43,113 nucleotides of DNA from Planctomycetaceae bacterium (lineage in GTDB: Bacteria > Planctomycetota > Phycisphaerae > Phycisphaerales > Zrk34), in assembly GCA_002685935.1 (NCBI GenBank), contig NYZD01000187.1:1-43113 (forward strand), in the 5' to 3' direction. The position numbers and the translations under genes are program-made. The first letter of the stretch is position 1. Every line of letters starts with the position of its first letter. Shown here piece by piece: positions 16,135 to 25,180 of the stretch. The notes under the pieces were generated by a model. It was not told where the DNA came from. It made no database searches and was given only the letters and a program-made list of their open reading frames with translations.

Positions 16135-18399
16135 ATGCCCAACCCACGCACCTTCCAGTTCCAGCGATTCGGTTCCTCCTACCATCTCGTCATCCAATCC
16201 GCCGACGACCTGCAAAGCGTCCTCGAACTCGACGACGCCCACTGGATCGCCACCAGCGCCCCGGTCGACGGCCTCCGCTGCGATCCGGTCTTCCTGTCCT
16301 ACATCGAAGAACGCATCGACGGCCGCATCATCTGCGATGAACTCCGCGATGCCATCCGCTGGGCCCTCGACATGTTCCGCGATCGCTCCGGACTCGAGCG
16401 CCACGACACCGTCGTCCAACTCGAAGCGATCAACCCCGACGCGCCCGACGGCCACCGCGCTCTCGAGGCCGCGCGAAAAATCCTCCTCCGCAACGGCACC
16501 GACGATCACGCCACCGTCTCACTCGCCCAGGTCCGCGCTATCAAACAGGAAGTCGAAGACCGACCCGTCAGCGAGGCCTGTGTCGTCCTGCCCGATGCCG
16601 CCGATGATCCCGACATCCGACAGTGCTTAACCGATATCGTCGCCACCCTTGGCGGGTCACCCCATCCCGCCGGAACCAACGGTGTTTCACTCGACAATCT
16701 CGATCAGTTTCTCACCCAGGCCCGCGCCTACCTCGATTGGCACGCCCGCGGTCAAATCCCAGATGGCGCCGCCAACACCGATGTCCAACCCCTCGGCGCA
16801 CAAACCGCCGCCGCCTACGCCGCGCTCCTCGCCGTCCGCGACAAGATCGATCAGTTCTTCGCCCACTGCCGCGCCGTCGCCCACGACCCCGCCCTCGCCG
16901 CCCGCTTCGCCCCAAAGCCTGACGAACTCAACGCGCTCGATCCCCGGGATCCCGCTTCCATCGATGCCGTACTCCGCAGCGCCCCCCTCGCCCCCGCCGT
17001 CGCCGAGCGCACCCTCGATCTCACCACCCACATCAATCCCGCCGACATCGACGCCCTCGCCGCCTTCAAGGATCAGGTCCTCCAACCCGCGCTCGAACAA
17101 TCACTCACCCACCTGACCGAAGCCCAATGGCTTCAGGTAAAACAATACTTCGCCGCGCACGATGCATGGGCCGCCGCCCCCGCCGGCGCCGCCGTCGCCC
17201 GGCTCGGCATCGAGAAACTCAATCAATACCTCGAACCCCGCTTCGCCGAAGCCGTCCGCCAACTCGAAACCGCTGGCCACGCCACCGCCTTCGACCTGGA
17301 AAACGTCCGCCTCCTCGAAAAACTCATCCTTTTCCAGGCCCATCTCATCCCCGTTGCCGCCAACTTTGTCAGCTTCCCCGAACTCTACGACACCTCCCGC
17401 CGCGCCATGTTCGAGATGGGCACATTGGTCATGGACGGCCGTCGCTTCAATCTCGCCGTCCGTGTCAGCAACCGCGCCGAACACGCCAAGATCGCCGCCG
17501 CCTCCAGCATGTACGTCATGTACCTTCAGGTCTCCCCCGCCGACGGCGCCGCCAAGTACGAGGTCGCCGTCCCCGTCACATCCGGCACCAAGGGCAACCT
17601 TGCCCCCGGCAAACGCGGCGTGTTTAACGATCTTAAAAGCCACCTCTGCGACGCGCGCGTCATTCAGATCATCGACAACCCCGTCTCCCTCGGCGAAGCC
17701 ATCATCGCCCCCTTCCAACGCATCGCCCGTGTCCTCACCGGCAAGATCGAGGCGATGACCACCTCCGCCGAGAAAAAACTCGACACCGCCACCTCTTCCG
17801 CGTTCGGACAGGTCGAGTCCGCCGTCGCCCAACCCGCAGCCACCACCCCGCCTCCCGCCCAGGCCCCGCCCCAGCAATCACGCGCCGCCATGACCGGTGG
17901 CCTGCTCATGGGCGGCGGCGTCGCCGTCGCCGCCCTCGGCTCCTCCGTCGCCTACATCACCAAAACCCTCTCCGGCCTCGATTGGAGGTGGATCATCGGC
18001 GGCATCGGTGCCGCCATCCTCGCCGTCATGGCGCCCGCCGCCATCGTCGCCATGGTCAAGCTCCGCAAACGCGATCTCGCCGCCATCCTCGAAGGCTCCG
18101 GCTGGGCCATCAATGCCCACATGCGCCTCACCCTGCCGCAGCGCCGCTTCTTCTCGAAAAATCCCAGATTCCCCAGCGGATCACGCGGACTCCAACGCTG
18201 GCGATTCTGGGTCGCCATCGCCATCGTCGTCGCCGTCATCGCCGGTGCCGTCGTCGGCACCATCAAACTGCGCCGCATGCAAGCCGAAAAAGCCGCGCAG
18301 ATAGAAGCCGACAATGCCGCCGACGAAGCCGCTGATGATGAAGCGGACAAGAAGGATGCCTCCCCGCCCCAGACCAACACGCCCCCATCCACTCAGTGA
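16135..18399 (+). CDS. Conserved membrane-anchored protein of unknown function preceding MoxR
   Basis: A 754-residue protein I recognise only as a conserved uncharacterised type. The first 570 or so residues are soluble and largely helical. A well-ordered core (about 415-540) includes FPELYDTSRRAMFEMG, VMDGRRFNLAVRV, YEVAVPVTSGTKGNL and IQIIDNPVSLGEAI. A Pro/Ala/Gln linker (about 560-580) leads to three membrane segments (about 583-610, 622-646, 680-704) and an acidic, low-complexity tail. No enzyme motif is visible. It overlaps the ATG-alternative start region of the MoxR gene and heads the operon, so it may be a client or partner of the MoxR-DUF58-transglutaminase module. Confidence 0.8.
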   Translation: MPNPRTFQFQRFGSSYHLVIQSADDLQSVLELDDAHWIATSAPVDGLRCDPVFLSYIEERIDGRIICDELRDAIRWALDMFRDRSGLERHDTVVQLEAINPDAPDGHRALEAARKILLRNGTDDHATVSLAQVRAIKQEVEDRPVSEACVVLPDAADDPDIRQCLTDIVATLGGSPHPAGTNGVSLDNLDQFLTQARAYLDWHARGQIPDGAANTDVQPLGAQTAAAYAALLAVRDKIDQFFAHCRAVAHDPALAARFAPKPDELNALDPRDPASIDAVLRSAPLAPAVAERTLDLTTHINPADIDALAAFKDQVLQPALEQSLTHLTEAQWLQVKQYFAAHDAWAAAPAGAAVARLGIEKLNQYLEPRFAEAVRQLETAGHATAFDLENVRLLEKLILFQAHLIPVAANFVSFPELYDTSRRAMFEMGTLVMDGRRFNLAVRVSNRAEHAKIAAASSMYVMYLQVSPADGAAKYEVAVPVTSGTKGNLAPGKRGVFNDLKSHLCDARVIQIIDNPVSLGEAIIAPFQRIARVLTGKIEAMTTSAEKKLDTATSSAFGQVESAVAQPAATTPPPAQAPPQQSRAAMTGGLLMGGGVAVAALGSSVAYITKTLSGLDWRWIIGGIGAAILAVMAPAAIVAMVKLRKRDLAAILEGSGWAINAHMRLTLPQRRFFSKNPRFPSGSRGLQRWRFWVAIAIVVAVIAGAVVGTIKLRRMQAEKAAQIEADNAADEAADDEADKKDASPPQTNTPPSTQ

Positions 18400-18413
18400 G
18401 GCCGCAAATTCGT

Positions 18414-19340
18414 ATGGACCCCACCCTCCAGCGCATTCGGGACAACATCCGCACCGTCATCCGAGGCAAAGACGATCGCGTCGACCTCCTCATCGCCGCC
18501 ATGCTCGCCGGCGGACACGTCCTCATCGAAGACCTTCCCGGCGTCGGCAAAACCACACTCGCCAAAGCCCTCGCCCTCAGCATCGACGGCAAGTTCAGAC
18601 GCATCCAGTTCACCCCCGACCTGCTGCCCACCGACGTGCTCGGCGGATCCATCTACAACCCCCAAACCGGCGCCTTCACCTTCCACCAGGGCCCCATCTT
18701 CGCCAACATCCTCCTTTCCGATGAGATCAACCGCGCCTCACCCCGCACTCAGTCCAGCCTCCTCGAAGCCATGGCCGAACGACAAGCCACCATCGAAGGC
18801 ACCAGTTACCCGCTCCCCGAGCTGTTCATGGTCATCGCCACCCAGAACCCCGTCGAGTTTCACGGCACCTATCCCCTGCCCGAGGCACAGCTCGATCGCT
18901 TTCTCATCCGCATGGACCTCGGCTACGCCACCCCCGCCGACGAACAATCCATCCTCTTCGAGCAGAACCTGACCCATCCCATCGACACGCTTCAGCCCGT
19001 CACCGATTGCGATCAGATCACCGCCCTGCAACACAAGGTCCGCCAGGTCCACGTCGCCGAGGAACTCGGCGCCTACATCGTCGATCTCGTCGTCGCCACC
19101 CGGGATCATGCCCGCATGGAAATCGGCGCCTCCCCCCGCGGCGCGCTCGGCCTGTTCCGCATGGCCCAGGCCGTCGCCCTCATCGACTCCCGGGACCACA
19201 TCATGCCCGAGGACATCCAGCAGATCGCCGTCCCCGTCCTCGCCCACCGTGTCATGCTCGAAACAAAAGCCCGGCACAGCGGACTCGACAAACCTACAAT
19301 GATCAAAGAGGTCATTCAGTCGGTGCGCGTGCCGCGGTGA
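18414..19340 (+). CDS. MoxR-family AAA+ ATPase
   Basis: A 308-residue MoxR ATPase. Walker A PGVGKTT is at residues 42-48, Walker B ILLSDEINR near 99-107, then the RASPRTQSSLLEAM sensor region, TQNPVEFHGTYPLPEAQLDRF and a C-terminal lid. MoxR proteins act as chaperone-like ATPases that mature or assemble partner complexes, often with DUF58 proteins as here. ATG 18414 is chosen because GAGG at 18398-18401 stands 12 bases before it; a GTG at 18396 overlapping the previous stop would add six residues. The stop overlaps the start of the DUF58 gene (GTGA), showing coupled translation. Confidence 0.95.
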   Translation: MDPTLQRIRDNIRTVIRGKDDRVDLLIAAMLAGGHVLIEDLPGVGKTTLAKALALSIDGKFRRIQFTPDLLPTDVLGGSIYNPQTGAFTFHQGPIFANILLSDEINRASPRTQSSLLEAMAERQATIEGTSYPLPELFMVIATQNPVEFHGTYPLPEAQLDRFLIRMDLGYATPADEQSILFEQNLTHPIDTLQPVTDCDQITALQHKVRQVHVAEELGAYIVDLVVATRDHARMEIGASPRGALGLFRMAQAVALIDSRDHIMPEDIQQIAVPVLAHRVMLETKARHSGLDKPTMIKEVIQSVRVPR

Positions 19341-20617
19341 CACGATTACAAAACATCCTGCGCGTGTTGAAGAAGATCAACACCCTCGGCGTCCCCGAGC
19401 CGCGCCGGATTGAAATCCGCATCTTCCCGTGGATCTACCGACAGTATCGCGAACGCCTCACCCACTCCGGTCGATATGTCCTCATCGGCGCCGTCGGCAG
19501 CATCATCGCCGGCAGCTTTCCTGAATACATGGTCGGGTCGTACCTCTTTTCATTCTTCGTCGCCCTCCTCGCCGTCGCCCTCGCCGTCAGCCTATTCATC
19601 CGACCCCGCGCCCGGCTCCAACGTGACCTGCCCCCGCGCTGTGTCGCCGGTGCCACCGTTCCCTACCGCATCCGCGCCACCAACACCACCAAGCGCGATG
19701 CCCACGACATCGGCGTCGCCGAATTGAGGCCGCCCCATGGCATCCAAGTCTCCAAACCCGCCCAATACGTCGGACACATCCCCGCCGGCCAGTCCCATAC
19801 CTTTGATTTTGAACTCACCGCCGCCGACCGCGGCAGCTACTCCCTGCCCGGCCCCGCCGTCACCTCCGCATTTCCCTTCGGCCTCACCCAGGCACGCCGC
19901 TTCTCACCTCACCACCAGGAACTCCACGTCTACCCCGCCTTCCACCCGCTAACTGAACTCAACATCCCCGCCGGACTCCGCTATCAGCCCGGCGGCCTCG
20001 CCCTCACCTCCCAGGTCGGTCAGTCCATGGAGTTCATCGGCACCCGCGAATACGAAACCGGCGACCGCCTCCGCGATCTCCACCCCCGATCCTGGGCCCG
20101 CGTCGGATACCCCGTCGTCCGCCAGTATCAGGAAGAATACCTCACCCGCATCGCCATGATCGTCGACACCTACGCCCCGCGCAAACGCGATCGCCCCGCC
20201 CTCGAAGCAACCCTCTCCACCGCCGCCGCCATTGCCGACTACCTCTCCCGGCAGGAATACATCGTCGACCTCTTCGCCGCCGGCCCCGAACTCTACGTCT
20301 TCCAGGCCGGCCGGTCCCTCGGATACCTCGACAACATCCTCGACATCCTCGCCTGCATCGACCCCTGCGATCACGATCCCCTCGACCGCATCGCCCCTCG
20401 CCTCTACGCCGAACTCCGGCAGACCTCCACCGTCATCTCCCTGTTCATGCGCTGGGACGATCCCCGACGCAATCTCGTCCGCGACATTCGAGAGCTCGGC
20501 GTCGCCACCCACACCATTGTCATCAACAACGATCACGACGACGCCCGCGCCGCCGCCGCCGATGACGCCCAACACCTCACCGTCGCCCAGGTTCAGCACG
20601 GCGTGGAGCAACTGTGA
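19337..20617 (+). CDS. DUF58 domain protein
   Basis: A 426-residue protein with two N-terminal membrane segments (about 48-90), a beta-rich region, and the DUF58 hallmark REYETGDRLRDLHPRSWAR at about 237-256. A von Willebrand-like fold follows (IAMIVDTYAP and on). DUF58 proteins are usual partners of MoxR ATPases at the membrane. The open frame continues back to 19007 inside the MoxR gene, but that part is the MoxR gene read in another frame. The GTG at 19337, which overlaps the MoxR stop, is the sensible start. Its own TGA shares a base with the next ATG. Confidence 0.93.
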   Translation: MTRLQNILRVLKKINTLGVPEPRRIEIRIFPWIYRQYRERLTHSGRYVLIGAVGSIIAGSFPEYMVGSYLFSFFVALLAVALAVSLFIRPRARLQRDLPPRCVAGATVPYRIRATNTTKRDAHDIGVAELRPPHGIQVSKPAQYVGHIPAGQSHTFDFELTAADRGSYSLPGPAVTSAFPFGLTQARRFSPHHQELHVYPAFHPLTELNIPAGLRYQPGGLALTSQVGQSMEFIGTREYETGDRLRDLHPRSWARVGYPVVRQYQEEYLTRIAMIVDTYAPRKRDRPALEATLSTAAAIADYLSRQEYIVDLFAAGPELYVFQAGRSLGYLDNILDILACIDPCDHDPLDRIAPRLYAELRQTSTVISLFMRWDDPRRNLVRDIRELGVATHTIVINNDHDDARAAAADDAQHLTVAQVQHGVEQL

Positions 20618-22557
20618 TGGGCGAACACCGCGCCACATTCCCCGTCGCCCTCGCCGCCGCCGTCGCCGCAATCTCGCTCGGCGTCGCCGCTGAATCATGG
20701 CTCTGCCCCGCCATCCTCATCGCCGTCCTCCTGCTCCATGCCGTCGGTGGCGTCATCCTCAAAACCAAGCCACGCTTCTTCATCGGCCTGCTCATCCTCA
20801 TTCCCTACGCCATCTGGTGGCGCTACAGCGCCGATCGGGGGCCCACCCTCGTTTACCCCACCCATCTGTTCCTCATGGGGTTCTGCCTTCTGTCCCTCGG
20901 CATCTATTACCTGCTTTGCTATCGAAACGGCGGCAGCGTTCACATGGCCCACGGTGCGATCATCTTTGCCTTCGCCCTGTCCGGCACCGCCAGCGAGAAC
21001 GTGATGTTCAACCGCCTGCTCGTCATCTTTGTCCTCATCACCCTCTGGCAACTGCGCCATGCCTTGTCACTGCCCGCGATGAAGTTCGGTCGAAGTTGGA
21101 TCACCCGCGCCACCATCCTTCTGATCGTCCTCGCCTGCACCCTCGCCACGCAGAACTATGTCGTCGCCAACTTCCCCACCGTCGGCCGATGGATCAACAA
21201 CCGGGTCCGAGGGTTCGCGCTCTCCGCCGCCCGCGGTTTCGACGACACCGCGCGCCTTGGATCGATCCGCGGCGTCTGGATGTCCGAATCCGGACAACAG
21301 GTCATGCTCCGCGTCTGGTCCGATCAGTTGCCCGGCTACCTCCGCGGCGCCCTCTTCGATGCCTACCTCCAGGGCACCTGGGCCGCCGCCGCAGACTCCC
21401 AAACCCTCGAACCCGCCGACACCCATCACGGCCGCAACGTCTTTTCATTCACCGCCCGACAGCCCGACCGGATCAACGGTCACGTCTACGCCGATTCATC
21501 GTTGCGCCATGTCTTCTTTCTGCCGCTGGGAACCCATCAGATCAGCTCGTTCGCCGACTCCGTGAACGTCGCCCGCGGCTGGACCGCCCGACCCAACTTC
21601 CCCGGCGCATCAGGTGGCTACGGATACTACCAGCCCGTCTCCCCCATGCGCGGACCCACCGATCTTGATCTCGCCGTTCCCCCTCTGCTCCAATCCAAAC
21701 TCCAATCCATCGCCGACCAAATCGTCGGCGACACCGCCGGCCCTGCCGCAATCATCAAACGCATCGAACAGCACTTCCACCAGAATTACGAATACGAATT
21801 CAACATGGAGCTGCGGACCAACAAAGACCCCGTCATCGAGTTCCTCGAAGACAAAGACGCCGGATACTGCGAATACTTCGCCTCCGCCGCCACCCTCCTG
21901 CTCCGCACCCAGGACATCCCCGCCCGTTACGTCACCGGCTTCGTCGCCCATGAGCCCAGCCTCGACAATAACTACTGGATCGCAAGAAACCGCGACGCTC
22001 ACGCCTGGGTCGAAGCCTACCTCCCCGACCAGGGCTGGGTCATCGTCGAACCCACCACCCCCGCCGCCCGGCCCCAATCCAACACCTCCTCCACCCGCGC
22101 CCAATTCGCCGACTGGTTCGCCGCGCAATGGCAACGCCTCCTTCAGTTCATCACCCGCGGTGGCCTCGGCGGGATGATCGCCGCGCTGTGGGACGGCCTC
22201 ATCGTCCTCATGACCCAGATCATCCCCCTTTGGGCTTGGGGCGTCCTCATCGCCGCCGCCGCCCTGTGGTCCACGCGCAGCCGCATCAGAAAATGGTGGG
22301 CCCGCAAACGTGCCGCCCCGCAACCCCCTCACATCCTGGCGCTGCAACGCAAACTCACACTCGCCCAAAACCTCTTGGATCCCCACGGCCTCACCCTCGC
22401 CCCCGGCGATACCGTCGCTGACTATCTCGACGCCGCCGCCGCTGCCGATATCCCAGAACCCGCCCGCATCGAAGCCGTCCAGCTCCTCACCGAGTATCAA
22501 CACGACCGATTCCATCCGCCCACCGACGATTCGCCCCCCGCACCAGATATTGGATAA
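20617..22557 (+). CDS. TgpA-like membrane transglutaminase-like cysteine protease
   Basis: A 646-residue protein with about six N-terminal membrane segments, an external transglutaminase-like domain, another membrane segment (about 530-550) and a C-terminal DUF4129-like tail. The catalytic Cys is C418 in DAGYCEYFA and the His is H462 in RDAHAWVE. The third position is E478 in WVIVEPTTP, where the family usually has Asp. Together with MoxR and DUF58 it forms a widespread membrane module whose substrates are largely unknown. ATG 20617 overlaps the DUF58 stop; a GTG one codon earlier is also possible. Confidence 0.93.
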   Translation: MGEHRATFPVALAAAVAAISLGVAAESWLCPAILIAVLLLHAVGGVILKTKPRFFIGLLILIPYAIWWRYSADRGPTLVYPTHLFLMGFCLLSLGIYYLLCYRNGGSVHMAHGAIIFAFALSGTASENVMFNRLLVIFVLITLWQLRHALSLPAMKFGRSWITRATILLIVLACTLATQNYVVANFPTVGRWINNRVRGFALSAARGFDDTARLGSIRGVWMSESGQQVMLRVWSDQLPGYLRGALFDAYLQGTWAAAADSQTLEPADTHHGRNVFSFTARQPDRINGHVYADSSLRHVFFLPLGTHQISSFADSVNVARGWTARPNFPGASGGYGYYQPVSPMRGPTDLDLAVPPLLQSKLQSIADQIVGDTAGPAAIIKRIEQHFHQNYEYEFNMELRTNKDPVIEFLEDKDAGYCEYFASAATLLLRTQDIPARYVTGFVAHEPSLDNNYWIARNRDAHAWVEAYLPDQGWVIVEPTTPAARPQSNTSSTRAQFADWFAAQWQRLLQFITRGGLGGMIAALWDGLIVLMTQIIPLWAWGVLIAAAALWSTRSRIRKWWARKRAAPQPPHILALQRKLTLAQNLLDPHGLTLAPGDTVADYLDAAAAADIPEPARIEAVQLLTEYQHDRFHPPTDDSPPAPDIG

Positions 22558-22564
22558 TCATTCC

Positions 22565-24271
22565 ATGATCCAGACCTCCAAAACCATCGGTCATGGCCTC
22601 GCCCTCGCCATCCTCCTGGTCGCCGCCTCCGCCTGTGGTGCCGCCGATCCCATCTACGATCTCGACGCCATCCTCGCCCCTCCGCTCGATGCCCGCGTCC
22701 TGAAGGTCGACGAAGCCGACGACATCGTCATCGAACAAGTCATGTTCCACTCCCACGTCGACCCCCACGTCGACGGTGGCAACAAAGTCGACATCTTCGC
22801 CCTCTTCGCCTACCCCAAAGGCGCCCGCGATCTGCCCGCGTTCATCTGGAACCAAAGCGGGCTCGCCCAGGCTTCCGACTACTTCCCCAAAATCGGCGCG
22901 AAACGCGGCTACGCCGTCCTTTGCATCGATTTCCCCCAGGCCGGATACCGTTCCACCGGCGGCTACCTGATCAACGGCGGCCTCTCCGTCCCCGAAGATC
23001 CCCAACGAGCCCCCATCTATCACGGCGCCGTCGCCCTCCTCCGCGCCGTCAGCTATCTCGAATCCCGTGACCAGGTCGATCCCGACCGCATCGGCATGGC
23101 CGGCAGCTCCTGGGGCGGCTTCTACACCACCATGATGGCCGGCATCGACCCCCGCCTCAAAGTCGCCTCCGCCATGTTCGGCTGCGGCTCACTCCAACTC
23201 GGCAACTCATGGTGGGACGGCCAGGGACCCGGCCACGGTCCCGACCCCGCCACCCGAGAACGCTGGCGCACCACCCTCGACCCCGCCTGGCGCTTGCCCA
23301 CCTCCAAAGTCCCCATCGGTTGGTTCACCGGCACCCAGGACGGCTTCTACCGAATGCCCGCCCTCATGAAAACCTACGAAATGGCCGGCGCACAAAAACC
23401 CCTCTCCCTCACCCCCAACTGGGACCACGGCCTCCCCCCCCAAATCGACGAACAAGTCTTCGCCTGGCTCGATGTCCACCTCAAAGGCGCACCCGGATTC
23501 CCGAAGTTCCAGCTCTGGGAGGTCAAAATCAAACGCTCGGACAAAGACGGGTTCCCCCGCCGGCCCACCGTATCCGTACTGTGGGAAGTCGTCGGCCCCC
23601 GCAAAATCGTCGCCGCCGAAATCAATTACAGCTATGGCGAAGCCGGCAGTTGGTCCTCGCGCTATTGGATCACCAAACCCGTCCAGGGCGACATCCTCTA
23701 CTACGACTCATACTTCCACCGTAACCTGCCCAGCCACGTCTTCGGCTCCGTCATAGATGAAGACGGATTCCGATACTCCACCCCCATCCGCCGCGTCGAA
23801 CCCTACCAACCCCAACCCGACGACCACTTCACCCTCCCCCCCCTCAAATACGACGGCGTCTCACAATGGGGCGACTTCGAACCCCCGCACGTCGACTACC
23901 TCAGACGCATGGCATACATGAACGCCGTCACGAACACCGACGCCCACACCGGCGCCCAATCCGCTCAACTCAAACCTGGTTCCCACCGGCTCGGCCCCCT
24001 GCTCTACACCCCAGGCCTCCCGCACCGATTCACCGCCTACCTCAAATCCGAAACCCCCGCCGAGGTCACCATCAAACTCGCCGGCCATTTCGACGGCCAA
24101 CCCACCACCATCGAGCGCACCATCACCGTCAATCAAACCTGGACCCCCGTCTCTCTCGATATCACCCCGCCCGTCGCCGTCTCCGCCCACCTTAGCCCCC
24201 ACGTCACCGTCCCCGCCGGCGCGACCGTGCTGATCGATGCCGTCACGTTCCAACCCCATCACACCGAATAA
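22565..24271 (+). CDS. Secreted alpha/beta hydrolase (acetyl-xylan-esterase-like) with C-terminal beta domain
   Basis: A 568-residue exported protein. An N-terminal signal (to about residue 26) ends in ASACGAADP, which may be a signal peptidase I site or a weak lipobox. The hydrolase domain has nucleophile S182 in GSSWGG, likely acid D259 in GTQDGF and H288 in NWDHG. From about residue 440 a beta-rich region including DAHTGAQSAQLKPG resembles carbohydrate-binding or CARDB-like modules. Probable role: ester or glycoside-linked substrate hydrolysis outside the cytoplasm. The open frame runs upstream to 22310, but that part shadows the transglutaminase gene; ATG 22565, seven bases after that gene, is preferred. 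The 3' end overlaps the convergent gene by 13 bases. Confidence 0.85.
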   Translation: MIQTSKTIGHGLALAILLVAASACGAADPIYDLDAILAPPLDARVLKVDEADDIVIEQVMFHSHVDPHVDGGNKVDIFALFAYPKGARDLPAFIWNQSGLAQASDYFPKIGAKRGYAVLCIDFPQAGYRSTGGYLINGGLSVPEDPQRAPIYHGAVALLRAVSYLESRDQVDPDRIGMAGSSWGGFYTTMMAGIDPRLKVASAMFGCGSLQLGNSWWDGQGPGHGPDPATRERWRTTLDPAWRLPTSKVPIGWFTGTQDGFYRMPALMKTYEMAGAQKPLSLTPNWDHGLPPQIDEQVFAWLDVHLKGAPGFPKFQLWEVKIKRSDKDGFPRRPTVSVLWEVVGPRKIVAAEINYSYGEAGSWSSRYWITKPVQGDILYYDSYFHRNLPSHVFGSVIDEDGFRYSTPIRRVEPYQPQPDDHFTLPPLKYDGVSQWGDFEPPHVDYLRRMAYMNAVTNTDAHTGAQSAQLKPGSHRLGPLLYTPGLPHRFTAYLKSETPAEVTIKLAGHFDGQPTTIERTITVNQTWTPVSLDITPPVAVSAHLSPHVTVPAGATVLIDAVTFQPHHTE

Positions 24272-25059
24272 TCATCTGTGTCGCGCGGCCGGCCGAGCCC
24301 CTTCCCGTAAACCAGCGCCACCGCGCTCAGCGTCGTGCCCCAGCCGATCACCAGCGGCCACAACGCGTTGGGCTCGAATCGGTCCTGCAACATCCAGATC
24401 GTCAACATCATGATCGTCAGGCCGATCGTGTTGATCGACAGCTGACCCGCCAGCGTGCGCAAGCTGTGACGCAACTCGTAACTCGCGAACACACCCGCAT
24501 AGGGAAACGTCGTCACCGCGCCGCCAAGCAACGCCGTCGCATTGAACATGCACAAGCCGATCAGAAACACCCCCGGCGCCTTGATCCACCATGGCGTGAT
24601 GCTGCGATAGCTCGCCTCCATCGTCCCTCGGTACAACGATACGAATACGACCCAGACCCCAACCAGCGCCCCGCCCATTACCATCGGATGGACCACATCA
24701 CTGATCCACGGGCGCGTCGCCGCCGCCACCCCCACGAACCACACGATCCCCGCCGTGATGCTCGCCGCCAGCGGCCAGCGCCACCGAATGCGCGTCCAAT
24801 ACACACTCCAGTGGTAGATCACCATCACGATCAGCCCGAAAAAGTGAGTCGTGTCGATCTTCGGCAATTGGTACTCGTCCCCCAACATCGTTCCGCTGCT
24901 CAGATACGCGCACGTGAACGGGATCGGCAGCGCCAAAACGAACGCCTTCGCCCGCGGGTGACTCAAATACGCGAACGACGTGACAAACAACGTCAGCGTC
25001 CCCGCTGACAGAATCAGCCGCGGCGCCTCCGCAACCAGTTGCTCCATCCAATCCGGCAT
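24259..25059 (-). CDS. Multipass membrane protein, family not recognised
   Basis: A 266-residue protein with about eight hydrophobic segments and conserved-looking histidines and tryptophans (IDTTHFFGLIVMVIYHW). I do not recognise the family. The open frame extends to 25158, but GGGAG (complement at 25066-25070) and a promoter at 25084-25112 place the start at 25059. It is convergent with the hydrolase gene, overlapping its end by 13 bases, and divergent from the heparinase-like gene. No catalytic motif can be named. Confidence 0.8.
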   Translation of the reverse strand: MPDWMEQLVAEAPRLILSAGTLTLFVTSFAYLSHPRAKAFVLALPIPFTCAYLSSGTMLGDEYQLPKIDTTHFFGLIVMVIYHWSVYWTRIRWRWPLAASITAGIVWFVGVAAATRPWISDVVHPMVMGGALVGVWVVFVSLYRGTMEASYRSITPWWIKAPGVFLIGLCMFNATALLGGAVTTFPYAGVFASYELRHSLRTLAGQLSINTIGLTIMMLTIWMLQDRFEPNALWPLVIGWGTTLSAVALVYGKGLGRPRDTDDYSV

Positions 25060-25083
25060 CGACCGCTCCCAACAAGGCTCGGC

Positions 25084-25112
25084 ATGATACCCGCGCCGTC
25101 CGCCGTTACGAA
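25084..25112 (-). promoter_or_regulatory. Candidate promoter for the 24259-25059 membrane protein
   Basis: On the - strand TTCGTA (25107-25112) is followed after 17 bases by TATCAT (25084-25089), a good -10. It stands 24 bases before the start at 25059, with GGGAG between. It decides against the longer reading frame, whose first codons would lie upstream of the promoter. A weaker + strand candidate, TTGACG (25137-25142) 17 bases before TGTCAT (25160-25165), may serve the divergent gene. Confidence 0.45.
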
Positions 25113-25180
25113 TCAATCCGCCCCACACCCCGCCGCTTGACGCCGCCCGCCGATTCACTTGTCATCATGCCACACCCACC

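Noticed and set aside
19007-19336. N-terminal extension of the DUF58 protein
   Set aside because: This stretch is the MoxR gene read in another frame; the Arg/Pro-rich translation has no family match, and GTG 19337 overlaps the MoxR stop.
22310-22564. N-terminal extension of the secreted hydrolase
   Set aside because: It shadows the end of the transglutaminase gene; a normal signal peptide begins at 22565.
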